Assembly: GCA_001544655.2 (NCBI GenBank)
Contig: FCOD02000009.1
Location: 150,554-214,553 of the forward strand
Reading direction: 5' to 3'
DNA length: 64,000 nucleotides
DNA from: Caballeronia turbans
Lineage (GTDB): Bacteria; Pseudomonadota; Gammaproteobacteria; Burkholderiales; Burkholderiaceae
In this document: piece after piece, positions 45,041 to 55,967 of the stretch
How positions within the stretch are numbered: the stretch's first letter is position 1
Layout of the letters: each line of letters begins with the position of its first letter
Made by a program: the position numbers and the translations under genes
The notes under the pieces: model-generated
Seen by the model: the letters and a program-made list of their open reading frames with translations, nothing else
Database searches by the model: none
Told to the model about the DNA's origin: nothing

Positions 45041-48000
45041 ATGAGTCACTTTCTGGATCGGCTGAAGTTCATGTCGCGCATCAAGTCCACGTTTGCGAAC
45101 GGACACGGTGCGGTCGTGAACGATGACCGCAAATGGGAAAACGGCTATCGCAGCCGCTGGCAGCACGACAAGATCGTGCGCTCCACGCACGGCGTGAACT
45201 GCACGGGCTCCTGCTCGTGGAAGGTCTATGTCAAGAACGGGCTGATCACATGGGAAACGCAGCAGACGGACTATCCGCGCACGCGTCCCGATCTGCCGAA
45301 TCACGAACCGCGCGGCTGTCCGCGTGGCGCATCGTATAGCTGGTACGTGTACTCCGCGCAGCGCGTAAAGCATCCGATGATTCGCGGCCGACTCGTCGAA
45401 ATGTGGCGCGAGGCGCGCAAGACGCTCGATCCGGTCGCGGCGTGGGCGTCGATCTGCGAAGACCCAAAGAAGGCGAAGCGCTACAAGAGCGTGCGCGGCC
45501 TCGACGGTTTCGTGCGCGCGGACTGGGACACGGCGACCGAGATCATCGCGGCGGCGAATGCATATACCATCGGCAAGTACGGACCCGATCGCGTGATCGG
45601 CTTCTCGCCGATTCCGGCGATGTCGATGGTGTCCTACTCCGCCGGCGCGCGCTATTTGAGTCTGATCGGCGGTGCGTGTCTGTCGTTCTACGACTGGTAT
45701 TGCGACTTGCCGCCCGCCTCGCCGCAAATCTGAGGCGAACAGACCGACGTACCCGAATCCGCCGACTGGTACAACTCCACGTACCTGATGGTGTGGGGTT
45801 CCAACGTCCCGCAAACGCGCACGCCGGATGCGCACTTCTACACTGAAGTGCGCTACAAGGGCACGAAGACGGTGGCGGTGTCGTCGGATTACGGCGAAAT
45901 GGTGAAGTTCGGCGACATCTGGCTCGCGCCGAAGCAGGGTACCGACGCCGCGCTTGCCATGGCGATGGGCCACGTCGTACTGAAGGAATTCCACGCTACG
46001 GCCAAGTCCGCGTATTTCCGCGATTACGTGAAGCGCTATACCGACATGCCGATGCTCGTCGTACTGCGCGAACACGAGGGCACGCTCGTCCCCGACCATT
46101 TCCTGCGCGCGTCGCAACTGCAGAACGATCTCGACGAAGCGAACAATCCGCAATGGAAGACGCTTGTGATCGACGAGACGAGCGGCAGGATCGTCGCGCC
46201 CAACGGCACGATCGGCTTTCGCTGGGGCGAGTCGAATCATAACGACGGCGCGAAGGTCGGACGCTGGAATCTCGAACAGAAGGACGGCGGCTCGGGGCGG
46301 GATATCGATCCACGCGTGTCGCTCATCGGTGTGCACGACGAAGCGGTGGATGTGAGTTTCCCGTACTTTGGCACGGAGCACGACGCGTTGCTCGCGCGCC
46401 GCGTGCCCGTGAAGTGCATCACGCTCGCGGACGGCACGAGCGTGCGTATCGCGACCGTGTACGACTTGCAGATGGCGAACTACGGTGTGGATCAGGGCCT
46501 CGGCGGCGCGAACGTCGCCACGTCCTACGATGACGACGTGCCCTACACGCCAGCATGGCAGGAGAAGCACACGACCGTGCCGCGCCATCTCGTCATTCAG
46601 GTGGCGCGCGAGTTCGCGGACAACGCCGACCGCACGCGGGGCAAGAGCATGGTGATCGTCGGCGCGGCGTTGAATCACTGGTATCACAACGACATGGTCT
46701 ATCGCGGCATCATCAATTTGCTGATGATGTGCGGATGTATCGGCAAAAGCGGCGGCGGCTGGGCGCATTATGTCGGTCAGGAAAAGCTGCGTCCGCAATT
46801 CGGCTGGGCGCCGCTCGCGTTCGCGCTCGACTGGTCGCGCCCGCCGCGACAGATGAACGGCACGTCGTTCTTCTATAACCATACGAGCCAGTGGCGTCAC
46901 GAAAAAGTGGCCATCGACGAGGTTCTCGGGCCGACCGCCGACAAGTCGCGCTACAAGAACCTCTCGATGCTCGACATGAACGCGAAGTCAGAGCGCATGG
47001 GCTGGCTGCCGTCGGCGCCGCAGCTCGGGGCGAATCCGCTCGATATCGTCGATGCCGCGAAGCGAGCGGGCCGCGATCCGATCGAATATACGGTCGAACA
47101 ACTGAAATCGGGCGCGCTCGGCTTCGCGTGCGACGACCCCGACAATCCAGCGAACTTCCCGCGCAACATGTTCGTGTGGCGTTCAAACATTCTTGGCAGC
47201 TCGGGCAAGGGTCACGAATACTTCCTGAAATATCTGCTCGGCACACAGAATGCGTTGTTCGGCGACGAAGCCGATGCGATCAGGCCCAGCGAAGTGAACG
47301 TGCGCGACGCCGCCGAAGGCAAGCTCGATCTCCTGACCGTGCTCGATTTCCGCATGAGCACGACGTGTCTGTATGGCGACATCGTGCTGCCGAGCGCGAC
47401 GTTCTACGAGAAGAACGACCTGAACACGTCGGACATGCATCCGTTTATCCATCCGTTGTCGGAAGCGGTGCAGCCGTTGTGGGAAAGCAGGAGCGACTGG
47501 GACATCTACAAGGCGATCGCCAGGAAATTCACGGAAATCGGCGGCAGGCATCTCGGCACGCGTACCGATCTCGTATGTACGCCGCTCATGCACGATACGC
47601 CGGGCGAACTCGGCCAGGCGTTCGAGCCGAAAGACTGGCGTCATGGCGAATGCGATCTCATTCCCGGCAAGACGGCGCCGTCGATGACGCTCGTCGAGCG
47701 CGACTACAACGCGATCTACGACAAGTTCACGTCGGTCGGCCCGTTGCTCGCGAAGCTCGGCAACGGCGGCAAGGGCATCACCTGGAATACGGCGCATGAA
47801 GTGCGTGAGCTCGCGTCGCTGTCGGGCGAAAACGAGGGACGCCCCCGTCTCGACACCGCCATCGATGCCGCCGAGATGATTCTCACGTTCGCGCCGGAAA
47901 CGAATGGTCATGTCGCTGTGAAGGCGTGGGAAGCGCTCTCGAAGATCACAGGACGCGATCACGTGCATCTCGCGCTCGGCCGCGAGCACGACAAGATCCG

Positions 48001-48748
48001 CTTTCGCGACGTGCAGGCGCAGCCGCGCAAGATCATCGCCGCCCCGACCTGGTCCGGGCTCGAATCGGAAGAAGTCAGCTACAACGCGGGCTACACGAAC
48101 GTGCACGAACTGATCCCATGGCGCACGCTCACCGGACGGCAGCAGTTCTATCAGGATCATCGCTGGATGCTGGATTTTGGCGAAGGCTCGTGCGTCTACA
48201 AGCCCGCGATTGATACGAAGACCATTTCGCCGATGCTCGGTGCGAAGCCCAACGGCGAGCGTGAACTCGTGCTGAACTGGATCACGCCGCACCAGAAGTG
48301 GGGCATTCACTCCACCTACACGGACAACCTGCGCATGCTCACGCTGTCGCGCGGCGGTCCTCACGTGTGGGTCTCGGAAGCCGAAGCGAAGGAAGCCGGC
48401 CTGAAGGACAACGACTGGGTCGAAGTGTTCAACGTGAACGGCACGCTGACGGCGCGCGTCGTCGTAAGCCAGCGAGTGCCGCGCGGCATGTGCCTCATGT
48501 ATCACGCACAGGAGAAGATCATCAATGTGCCGGGCGCGGAGACGAGCGGCATGCGCGGCGGCATTCATAACTCGGTGACGCGCACGGTGCTCAAACCGAC
48601 GCACATGATCGGCGGGTATGCGCAACAGGCCTACGGCTTCAACTACTACGGCACTGTGGGCAGCAACCGCGACGAATACGTCATCGTGCGCAAGATGAAG
48701 AGAGTCGACTGGCTCGAAGGCCCGCTCAAGGAAGGAGCAGCATCATGA
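45041..48748 (+). pseudogene. narG: respiratory nitrate reductase alpha subunit with internal TGA stop
   Basis: The frame from ATG 45041 is a full NarG (1235 residues if the stop is read through). The FS0 ligands are His50, Cys54, Cys58 and Cys93, and the molybdenum ligand Asp222 lies in [13 protein letters not shown]. Codon 231 is TGA (45731-45733) where the family has Trp (QTWGEQTDVPE); the same frame then runs on without error to 48748. The simplest view is a TGG-to-TGA nonsense change, giving a 230-residue fragment. It is not a selenocysteine site. All other parts, including the long MGD-binding core, look intact, so this is either recent inactivation or a base error. Confidence 0.88.
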
Positions 48749-50296
48749 AGATCCGCGCCCAGGTGGCGATGGTCCTGAATCTGGACAAGTGCATCGGTTG
48801 CCATACGTGTTCGGTCACATGCAAGAACGTGTGGACTTCGCGCGACGGCGTCGAATACGCGTGGTTCAACAACGTCGAGACGAAGCCCGGCATCGGCTAT
48901 CCGAAACAGTGGGAGCGCCAGGAGAAGTGGAACGGCGGCTGGATTCGCAAGCGCGATGGCGGCATCGAACTGCGTCAGGGTCCGAAGCTGAAAGTGCTCG
49001 CGAACCCTTTCGCGAACCCGAATCTCCCGGCCATCGACGACTACTACGAGCCGTTCACATACGACTATGAGCGCCTGCAGAACGCGCCGCTCTCCGAGAC
49101 GCCGCCAACGGCGCGCCCGGTGTCCGCGATCACCGGCAAGAAAATGGACAAGATCCATTGGGGTCCAACTGGGAAGACGACCTCGGCGGCGAATTCGAAT
49201 CGCGCGGCCGCGATGCCCTCTTCGAAAACGTGCAGAAGGAGATGTACTCGACGTTTGAGAACACCTTCATGATGTATCTGCCGCGTCTGTGCGAACACTG
49301 TCTGAATCCGGCGTGCGTGGCCTCTTGTCCGTCGGGTTCGGTATATAAGCGCGAGGACGACGGCATCGTGCTCGTCGACCAGGACAAGTGCCGTGGCTGG
49401 CGCATGTGTGTGTCCGGTTGCCCGTACAAAAAGATGTACTTCAACTGGAAGTCGGGCAAGGCGGAGAAGTGCGTGTTCTGCTATCCGCGTATCGAGGCGG
49501 GCGAGCCGACCGTGTGCTCGGAAACGTGCGTGGGGCGCATCCGCTATCTCGGCGTGATGCTGTACGACGCAGACCGCATCGCCGAAGCGGCATCGGTTCA
49601 AGCCCCGACGGATCTCTATCAGTCGCAGCTCGATTTGTTCCTCAATCCGCACGATCCGCGGGTTCAGGCCGAAGCGGTGCGCCAAGGCATCGCGCAAAGC
49701 TGGCTCGACGCAGCGAAGCGCTCACCGGTTTATCGGATGGCGTGTGAGTGGAAGGTTGCATTCCCGCTGCATCCCGAATACCGCACGCTGCCGATGGTGT
49801 GGTACGTGCCGCCGCTTTCGCCGATCCAATCCGCGGCCGACGCGGGTCACATGAGCTTGAATGGCGTGATCCCGGACGTGAAGAGCCTGCGCATACCGAT
49901 GCGCTATCTGGCGAATCTGCTCACCGCGGGCGATGAAGCGCCGATCGTCGCCGCGCTCGATCGCATGCTCGCGATGCGCGTCTACAAGCGCGCACAGAAC
50001 GTGACCAACGTGAACGACGCCGCCGTGTTGAACGAGTCGGCCTCACGGCATCGCAAGTGGAAGAGATGTATCAGTTGATGGCGATCGCCAACTACGAGGA
50101 CCGTTTCGTGGTGCCGTCGTCCCACAAGGAAATGGCGGAAGACAGCTTCGACGAGAAAGGCAGTTGCGGCTTCTCGTTCGGCAATTGCGGCTCGCCGGGC
50201 GCATCGGACGGATCGCTCTTCGGATCGCGAACGCATGGCGAAGTGAGCTACGCGGCGTTGCCGAAGTCGCGAAAGAAGGCGCTGGCGGACGGTTGA
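48745..50296 (+). pseudogene. narH: respiratory nitrate reductase beta subunit, two single-base frameshifts
   Basis: Three frames join to one NarH of about 517 residues. Four Fe-S cluster motifs are present (CIGCHTCSVTC, CEHCLNPACVASCP, CRGWRMCVSGCP with the Trp of the 3Fe-4S site, CVFCYPRIEAGEPTVC). The first break is at about 49165 (GGTCCAACTGG where GGTCCCAACTGG is expected) and the second at about 50036 (GAGTCGG where GAGGTCGG is expected). Each lacks one base of a short run. The gene starts by overlap with the narG stop (ATGA) and would be the electron-transfer subunit of NarGHI at the inner side of the membrane. Confidence 0.87.
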
Positions 50297-50310
50297 TCAA
50301 GGACTACACG

Positions 50311-50988
50311 ATGTCGCTCTATCCCATTCTTTCTGCGCTCCTCGATTATCCGGAACCGGCGTTGCTGGACGCGCTGCCGGAAATCGAAGCCGCACTGCAC
50401 GAGTGGCCGCAGACGCGGACGCGCCTTGCGCCGCTCATCGAATCACTGAAGCTTCCGCTGATCGACGTGCAGCAGAACTACGTCGCCACGTTCGACCGCA
50501 ATCCGTCGCACTCACTGCATCTCTTCGAGCACGTGCACGGCGAAAGCCGCGATCGCGGCCAGGCGATGGTCGATCTGCTCGACGAGTATCGCGGTCTCGG
50601 CCTCGATGTCGCATCGAACGAATTGCCCGATTACGTGCCGCTCTTTCTCGAAGTGCTCGGCGCGATCGAACCCGGTCGCGCACAGTCATTGCTCGACGAT
50701 GCGATTCACGTACTCGACGCAATCGGGGAACGTCTGGCGCGCGATGAAAGCCCGTATGCGGCGGTGTTCGCCGTCTTGCGCGGGCTCGCCACGATCGAGC
50801 CGCGCCCGCTCGTGCAGCCGCCCGTGCGCGACATGGACGAGATGCTCGAAACGTTCGGGCCGGGTCCGGACGGCGTCGAGCCGCTGCTCGCGCCCCACGC
50901 GCGACAGGACACACAAACCATTCGCTTTCATCCGCGCGGCGCATTGATGGCCGGCGCGGGCGCACCCATCGCAAAGGACGCACGATGA
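50311..50988 (+). CDS. narJ: nitrate reductase molybdenum cofactor assembly chaperone
   Basis: A 225-residue TorD-like chaperone that holds apo-NarG while the Mo-cofactor and FS0 cluster are inserted. MSLYPILSALLDYPEPALLD and LPDYVPLFLEVLGAIEPGRA with LHLFEHVHGESRDRGQAM are typical. It begins 14 bases after narH and overlaps narI (ATGA). Intact. Confidence 0.92.
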   Translation: MSLYPILSALLDYPEPALLDALPEIEAALHEWPQTRTRLAPLIESLKLPLIDVQQNYVATFDRNPSHSLHLFEHVHGESRDRGQAMVDLLDEYRGLGLDVASNELPDYVPLFLEVLGAIEPGRAQSLLDDAIHVLDAIGERLARDESPYAAVFAVLRGLATIEPRPLVQPPVRDMDEMLETFGPGPDGVEPLLAPHARQDTQTIRFHPRGALMAGAGAPIAKDAR

Positions 50989-51668
50989 ATCTGTTCAACG
51001 CCTTCGTGTTCGGCATCTATCCCTACATCGCCGCGAGCGTCTTCTTGTTCGGCAGCCTCGTGCGCTTCGAGCGCGAGCAGTACTCGTGGAAGGCGGACAG
51101 CACGCAGTTCGTCGAACGCGGCAACCTCAGGCTCGGCAATATCCTGTTCCACGTCGGGATTCTGGGGTTGTTCTTCGGCCACCTCGTCGGCTTGCTGACG
51201 CCGGTTGCGGTGTGGGATGCGCTCGGCATCGAGCACAGCGTCAAGCAGGTGTTCGCGATGGTCGCCGGCGGCGTGATGGGCACGATGTGTCTTGCCGGGC
51301 TGCTGATCCTGCTGCATCGTCGCCTGAGGAGCGCGCGGCTGTCGGCACTGACCAAAACCGGCGACCGTGTGCTGCTGCTGTGGATTCTGATCACGTTGCT
51401 GCTCGGGCTTTCGACGATCGGTCTGTCGGCCGGTCACATGGACGGTTCCATGATGGTGCGCCTCATGACCTGGGCGCAGCACATCGTCACATTCAGAGCC
51501 GATGCCGCGCGTTATGTCGCAGATGCGCCGCTGCTCTTCCGCGTACATTTGTTCATGGGCATGAGTCTGTTCGTGATATTCCCGTTCACGCGTCTCGTGC
51601 ATGTCTGGAGCGGCTTCGCTTCTGTGGGTTATCTCGGGCGGGCGTGGCAACTGGTCCGCAGCCGCTGA
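50985..51668 (+). CDS. narI: respiratory nitrate reductase gamma subunit (cytochrome b)
   Basis: A 227-residue inner-membrane diheme protein with five helices that takes electrons from quinol. His residues for the hemes are in FHVGILGLFFGHLVG, and in the helix with LFRVHLFMGMSLFVIFPFTR and LVHVWSGF. It overlaps narJ by four bases. Intact, so the operon would be whole except for narG and narH. Confidence 0.93.
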   Translation: MNLFNAFVFGIYPYIAASVFLFGSLVRFEREQYSWKADSTQFVERGNLRLGNILFHVGILGLFFGHLVGLLTPVAVWDALGIEHSVKQVFAMVAGGVMGTMCLAGLLILLHRRLRSARLSALTKTGDRVLLLWILITLLLGLSTIGLSAGHMDGSMMVRLMTWAQHIVTFRADAARYVADAPLLFRVHLFMGMSLFVIFPFTRLVHVWSGFASVGYLGRAWQLVRSR

Positions 51669-51686
51669 ATCCGTCAACGGAGAAGC

Positions 51687-53534
51687 ATGTCCTTGCCGCC
51701 GTTTCGCGAACGTCTGACTACACGCATCGTCGCGCTGTCGATGGTGTCGCTTCTCCTCGTGCTCACGATGATCGGCGGAACGCTTTGGCTCTCGTGGCAA
51801 TTGCAGGGTGCGGGCGCCGCGATCAACGACGCGGGCAGCTTGCGCATGCGCGCGAACGCCTTGGCGATTGCCCTGATGCAGCACCCGGTGCCTTCGCAGC
51901 CGGTGTTGCTATTTCAGATCGAACAGATGAACTCGACGCTCGATCGCCTGCGCAAGGGCGATCCTGCGCGCCCGCTCTTTCTTCCCGACGATACCGACGT
52001 GCGCCGCCAGTTCGATTACGTCGCGGATGCGTGGCACAGGCGGCTCGAACCCGACGTGCGCAAAGGTATGGCCGCCGAACCGCAAGCGGTAACGCGTTAT
52101 CTGCTTGAATTGCGTACTTTTGTCACGGGCGCGGACGAACTCGTTGGCCTGATCGAACGGGAGAACGCGCGCAAGACCGCGTGGCTGCGCACGTCGCAGA
52201 TGGCGCTCGCAGCGATGGCGTGCATCGGCACCGTGGCGATCGTCTATCTGCTCTATCTATGGATTGTCGTGCCCGTGCAGCGCTTGCAGGCAGGCCTCGC
52301 GCGCATCGAAGCGCGCGAGTTCGACGCGCGTCTGCCCGTCGACACACAAGACGAGTTTGGACATCTTGCGGCAGGCTTCAACCGCATGGCTGCGGAATTG
52401 CAGACGCTCTATCGCGATCTGGCGAGCCGCGTCGATGCGAAGACGGCCGAGCTCGCCGCGCAGAACCGCGAGCTCACGACGCTCTATGAAATGGCGGCAT
52501 TCCTGAATCAGTCGAATGACGTCGATGCGCTATGCCGAGGTTTTCTCACGCGCCTCACGCGTCAATTCGACGCGGACGGCGCCGCAGTTCGTCTCTTGAC
52601 CGAGGATGCTCAGGTTCGTCTGATCGGTTCGGAAGGACTGCCCGACGCGTTGCTTCGGGACGAACGCTGCTTTGCCGCCGACGGCTGTGTGTGCGACCAA
52701 CGGCCCTGCCGAAGCGTTGGCTTCACGAGCGTCAGGGCGTTCGACATCGTGTCGCAAGGCGAAAAGCTCGGTGCGTTTTCGCTGCATTTCCGTAGCGAGC
52801 GACTCGTTCCCGCGTCGGAAGCGCAGCTCCTCGAAACGCTCGGCGCGCATTTCGGTACGGCCCTCAAAAGCAGGCGGATCGCGGCGCTCGCCCGGCAGCT
52901 TGCGGTGTCGGAGGAGCGCAATCTTGTCGCCCAAGGTTTGCACGACAGCATTGCGCAGAGCCTTAACTTTCTGAAGATGCAGGTCCATTTGCTCGACGCC
53001 GCCACGCGCGAAGCACGCATGGACGAGATTCGCGAGATCGTGCCCTTGCTCGCGGGCGGCGTGGCCGAAAGCTATGTCGACGCGCGCGAACTTCTGATGA
53101 ACTTCCGCACGAAGATCGGCAGCGGCGAACTCAGGCGCACGGTAGATGAATCGCTCGAACGTTTCGGCGTGCAGACGGGCGTCGTGCCCTTGCTCGACTA
53201 TCGCGACGAAGGCGGCCTTCCGTTGCCGCCGGATCAGCAATTGCAGGTGCTTTTCATCATGCAGGAAGCGCTCTCGAACATTCGCAAGCACGCGGAGGAG
53301 CAGCGCGTAAACGTGACGATCGTCAATGATCGCGACTTCCGCCTCCTTGTCGAGGATGATGGCCAGGGCTACGATCCAGAAGAGATGGCCGTCCTGGGCG
53401 AGACACACGTCGGCTTTCACATCATGCGAGAGCGCGCGCACAGGCTCGGCGCCAAGCTTCGGCTGACCGGAGCGCCCGGTCACGGCGCGCGCGTCGAACT
53501 CATCTTGCCGGGCCCGGCGCGTAAGGCTGCATGA
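51687..53534 (+). CDS. narX: nitrate/nitrite sensor histidine kinase
   Basis: A 615-residue membrane kinase. A first helix (about 13-37) is followed by the nitrate-binding P-box INDAGSLRMRANAL (46-59), a periplasmic four-helix part, a second helix (172-196), HAMP (about 192-246), a GAF-like region with a Cys cluster (Cys328, 334, 336, 341), HisKA_3 with the phosphorylated His419 in LHDSIAQSLNF, and a HATPase domain ending VEDDGQGYDPEEM.... It lies 18 bases after narI. It senses nitrate and phosphorylates NarL. Confidence 0.9.
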   Translation: MSLPPFRERLTTRIVALSMVSLLLVLTMIGGTLWLSWQLQGAGAAINDAGSLRMRANALAIALMQHPVPSQPVLLFQIEQMNSTLDRLRKGDPARPLFLPDDTDVRRQFDYVADAWHRRLEPDVRKGMAAEPQAVTRYLLELRTFVTGADELVGLIERENARKTAWLRTSQMALAAMACIGTVAIVYLLYLWIVVPVQRLQAGLARIEAREFDARLPVDTQDEFGHLAAGFNRMAAELQTLYRDLASRVDAKTAELAAQNRELTTLYEMAAFLNQSNDVDALCRGFLTRLTRQFDADGAAVRLLTEDAQVRLIGSEGLPDALLRDERCFAADGCVCDQRPCRSVGFTSVRAFDIVSQGEKLGAFSLHFRSERLVPASEAQLLETLGAHFGTALKSRRIAALARQLAVSEERNLVAQGLHDSIAQSLNFLKMQVHLLDAATREARMDEIREIVPLLAGGVAESYVDARELLMNFRTKIGSGELRRTVDESLERFGVQTGVVPLLDYRDEGGLPLPPDQQLQVLFIMQEALSNIRKHAEEQRVNVTIVNDRDFRLLVEDDGQGYDPEEMAVLGETHVGFHIMRERAHRLGAKLRLTGAPGHGARVELILPGPARKAA

Positions 53535-53579
53535 ACAGGGTCTCGCACGCCGGATTCGAGAGCTGCTTCGAGTTGTGTC

Positions 53580-54245
53580 ATGACCATCCGCATTCTGTTG
53601 ATCGACGATCACGCGCTGTTCCGTTCAGGCGTTCACGCGATCTTGCAGCGGCAATCCGATTTCGAAGTCGTTGGCGAAGCAGCCGACGGGATCGAAGGCC
53701 TTAAGCGCGCGAAGCAGTTTCTACCGGATGTGATTTTGCTCGATCTCAACATGCCCGGGCTTTCCGGGCTCGAAACGCTGAAACTGCTCGTGCAGGACGT
53801 GCCGCAGGCCGCGGTAGTCATGCTGACTGTTTCCGAGGAACTCGACGAACTCGCGCTCGCATTGCGCGACGGCGCGTGCGGCTACCTGCTCAAGAGTATC
53901 GAAACCGAAACCCTCGCCAGCGCGATCCGCAAGGCAGCGGCGGGTCAACCCGTCATCGCAGACGACATGACGGCGAAGCTTGTTGCCAGCATGCGCGCGC
54001 CGAAAGCCGCGCCGGTTGCGGCTCCCGTCGCCGCCGATCCACTCACGACACGCGAGCGCGACATCATGCGCGAACTGGCGCGCGGTGCGAGCAACAAGGA
54101 AATCGCACGCTCGCTGCTGCTCGCGGAAAGCACGGTGAAGATCCACGTGCGCAGCATCCTGCGCAAGCTCAATCTGACGAGCCGCGTCCAGGTCGCGATC
54201 TATGCAGTCGGGCACGACGCCGCGCAGCCGACGCAAGCCGCCTGA
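53580..54245 (+). CDS. narL: nitrate/nitrite response regulator
   Basis: A 221-residue NarL/FixJ regulator. The phospho-acceptor is Asp55 (VILLDLNMPG), with Asp9/Asp10 and Lys105 as partners. A LuxR-type helix-turn-helix is at about 154-212 (LTTRERDIMRELARGASNKE then IARSLLLAESTVKIHVRSIL). It follows narX by 45 bases. It would activate nar transcription under nitrate. Confidence 0.92.
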   Translation: MTIRILLIDDHALFRSGVHAILQRQSDFEVVGEAADGIEGLKRAKQFLPDVILLDLNMPGLSGLETLKLLVQDVPQAAVVMLTVSEELDELALALRDGACGYLLKSIETETLASAIRKAAAGQPVIADDMTAKLVASMRAPKAAPVAAPVAADPLTTRERDIMRELARGASNKEIARSLLLAESTVKIHVRSILRKLNLTSRVQVAIYAVGHDAAQPTQAA

Positions 54246-54293
54246 ACGTTCACCAACACGCGTGAAAGCTCGCATCACATCAAGCGTTACACC

Positions 54294-55496
54294 ATGAATT
54301 CTTATCAAACTGAGTTGCCCATGACCTCTTACGCTCATACTTTCGCGCCGCTCACGATTCGCGGCCGCAATCTGCTGCCGATCGTGCAGGGTGGCATGGG
54401 CGTGGGCATCTCCGCGCATCGGCTGGCGGGCAGCGTGGCGCGCGAAGGCGCGCTCGGCACCATCGCGAGTATCGACTTGCGTCATCATCATGAGGACTTG
54501 CTCGCGATGTGCCGTGAAGACCCTTCACGTCCGACGCTCGAGCGCGCGAACCTGATCCCGCTCGCGCGTGAGATCAAGGCGGCGCGCGCACTGTCGGAAG
54601 GGCGCGGCATGATCGCCATCAACGTGATGAAGGCCGTGAGCGCACATGCGGACTATGTGCGCGTCGCGTGCGAAGAGGGCGCCGATGCGATCGTGATGGG
54701 CGCGGGTCTTCCGCTCGACTTGCCGGATCTCACCCAAGGCTGCGATATCGCGCTGGTCCCCATTCTGTCGGACAGCCGCGGTGTGACCCGCGTTCTCAAG
54801 AAGTGGATGAAGAAAGGCCGCTTGCCCGACGCGATCGTGATCGAACATCCGGCGCATGCGGGCGTGCATCTGGGCGTCAGCGACGTCGCGGACATGCACG
54901 ACGAGCGCTTCGGCTTCGAGCGCGTGCTGAAGGAACTCGACGCGTCCTTTGCATCGCTCGGGCTGAAGCGCGACGATGTGCCGGTGATCGTGGCGGGCGG
55001 CATAAACAGTCATGAGGCCGTGCGCAAGTGGCTCGCCGCTGGCGCGAACGGCGTGCAGCTCGGTACGCCTTTCGCCGTCACCGAAGAGGGCGACGCGCAT
55101 CCCGAGTTCAAGCGCGTGCTGGTCGAGGCGACGCCGGAGGATATCGTCGAATTCGTGAGCGTGACCGGCCTGCCCGCGCGCGCCGTGAAGACGCCGTGGC
55201 TCATGCGCTATCTGCGCAACGAGGAGCGCATCCGCACGAAGATCGGCGCGCGCAAGCAGACGTGCCCGTCGGCGCTTGAATGCCTGAGCGCGTGCGGCCT
55301 GCGCGACGGCATCGAGAAGTTCGGCCACTTCTGCATCGATACGCGCCTTGCGGCGGCATTGCGCGGCGATGTCGGCAATGGCCTGTTCTTCCGCGGACGC
55401 GAGACGCTGGCTTTCGGCGCGGCGATCCGCAGCGTGCGCGATCTCATCGAACTGCTGTTGACGGGCGCGACGAAAGGCGCGCCGGCGGCGTGTTGA
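54294..55496 (+). CDS. nitronate monooxygenase family FMN enzyme
   Basis: A 400-residue FMN-binding TIM-barrel protein (2-nitropropane dioxygenase family) with LLPIVQGGMGVGISAHRLAG, ADAIVMGAGLPLDLPDL, PVIVAGGINSHEAVRKWLAA and GVQLGTPFAVTEEGDAHPEF. The C-terminal part has four Cys (CPSALECLSACG and later Cys in FCID), unlike the simplest nitronate monooxygenases. The start could be ATG 54294 or 54321. Placed downstream of narXL, it may deal with nitro or reactive by-products of nitrate respiration; that role is inference. Confidence 0.85.
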   Translation: MNSYQTELPMTSYAHTFAPLTIRGRNLLPIVQGGMGVGISAHRLAGSVAREGALGTIASIDLRHHHEDLLAMCREDPSRPTLERANLIPLAREIKAARALSEGRGMIAINVMKAVSAHADYVRVACEEGADAIVMGAGLPLDLPDLTQGCDIALVPILSDSRGVTRVLKKWMKKGRLPDAIVIEHPAHAGVHLGVSDVADMHDERFGFERVLKELDASFASLGLKRDDVPVIVAGGINSHEAVRKWLAAGANGVQLGTPFAVTEEGDAHPEFKRVLVEATPEDIVEFVSVTGLPARAVKTPWLMRYLRNEERIRTKIGARKQTCPSALECLSACGLRDGIEKFGHFCIDTRLAAALRGDVGNGLFFRGRETLAFGAAIRSVRDLIELLLTGATKGAPAAC

Positions 55497-55967
55497 AAAC
55501 CGGAACGGCGTGTTTCGAGGGAAGCGGCGAGCGACCGTCGCATTCCTGTTGGCTGCGAAGGGGTTCCGTACTAGGAAAGCCGGTCAAGAGATAGTGCAGC
55601 GCTGGCAGTAGCATGATTCTTTTCCATTGAGGTAGATCATGCTCGATGCGACGATTTGGAAACAGATTGGGACGGTCCGGAAAGAGGCTTGCTATGGCGG
55701 CTTCGACGGGGTCCTTGCCGAAGTTATCCAGATGACCTTCTACTGCCACCGCGCGACGGCATACGCTGCTTCGTACCGGCGGCCGGCGGCCGGCGGCCGG
55801 CGACGGTCGAAGCGTCCGCGACACGCGCATACGCGCATACGCGCATACGCGTGGCTGCGGTACCTGAACGACGTTGCGCCTCATAGCGGGCTTTCTCATT
55901 CCTGAGAGCCGGCAATCTCTGGCAGGACGAAGCGGAGTCAAGTGCTTCGTCCCAGAGTAAGCCAGAC
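55497..55967. other. intergenic stretch with two tandem microsatellites
   Basis: 470 bases between the nitronate monooxygenase gene and the tssM remnant. It holds two simple repeats (listed separately) inside a spurious open frame. No gene is supported. It marks the edge of the nar block. Confidence 0.45.
55776..55852. repeat. two adjacent short tandem repeats
   Basis: A 7-base unit CCGGCGG is repeated nearly four times at 55776-55803. Twenty bases later an 8-base unit ACGCGCAT is repeated three times plus a partial copy (55823-55852). Both lie in intergenic DNA and are not coding repeats. Such repeats are prone to slippage. Confidence 0.8.

Noticed and set aside
45731-45733. Selenocysteine or TGA-as-Trp recoding in narG
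   Set aside because: The expected residue is Trp, not a Sec position, and normal genes here end in TGA, so general TGA-to-Trp reading is excluded.
55639-55905. 88-residue frame over the tandem repeats
   Set aside because: Most of it encodes the microsatellites (RRPAAGGRRR and HTRIRAY); no ribosome site.
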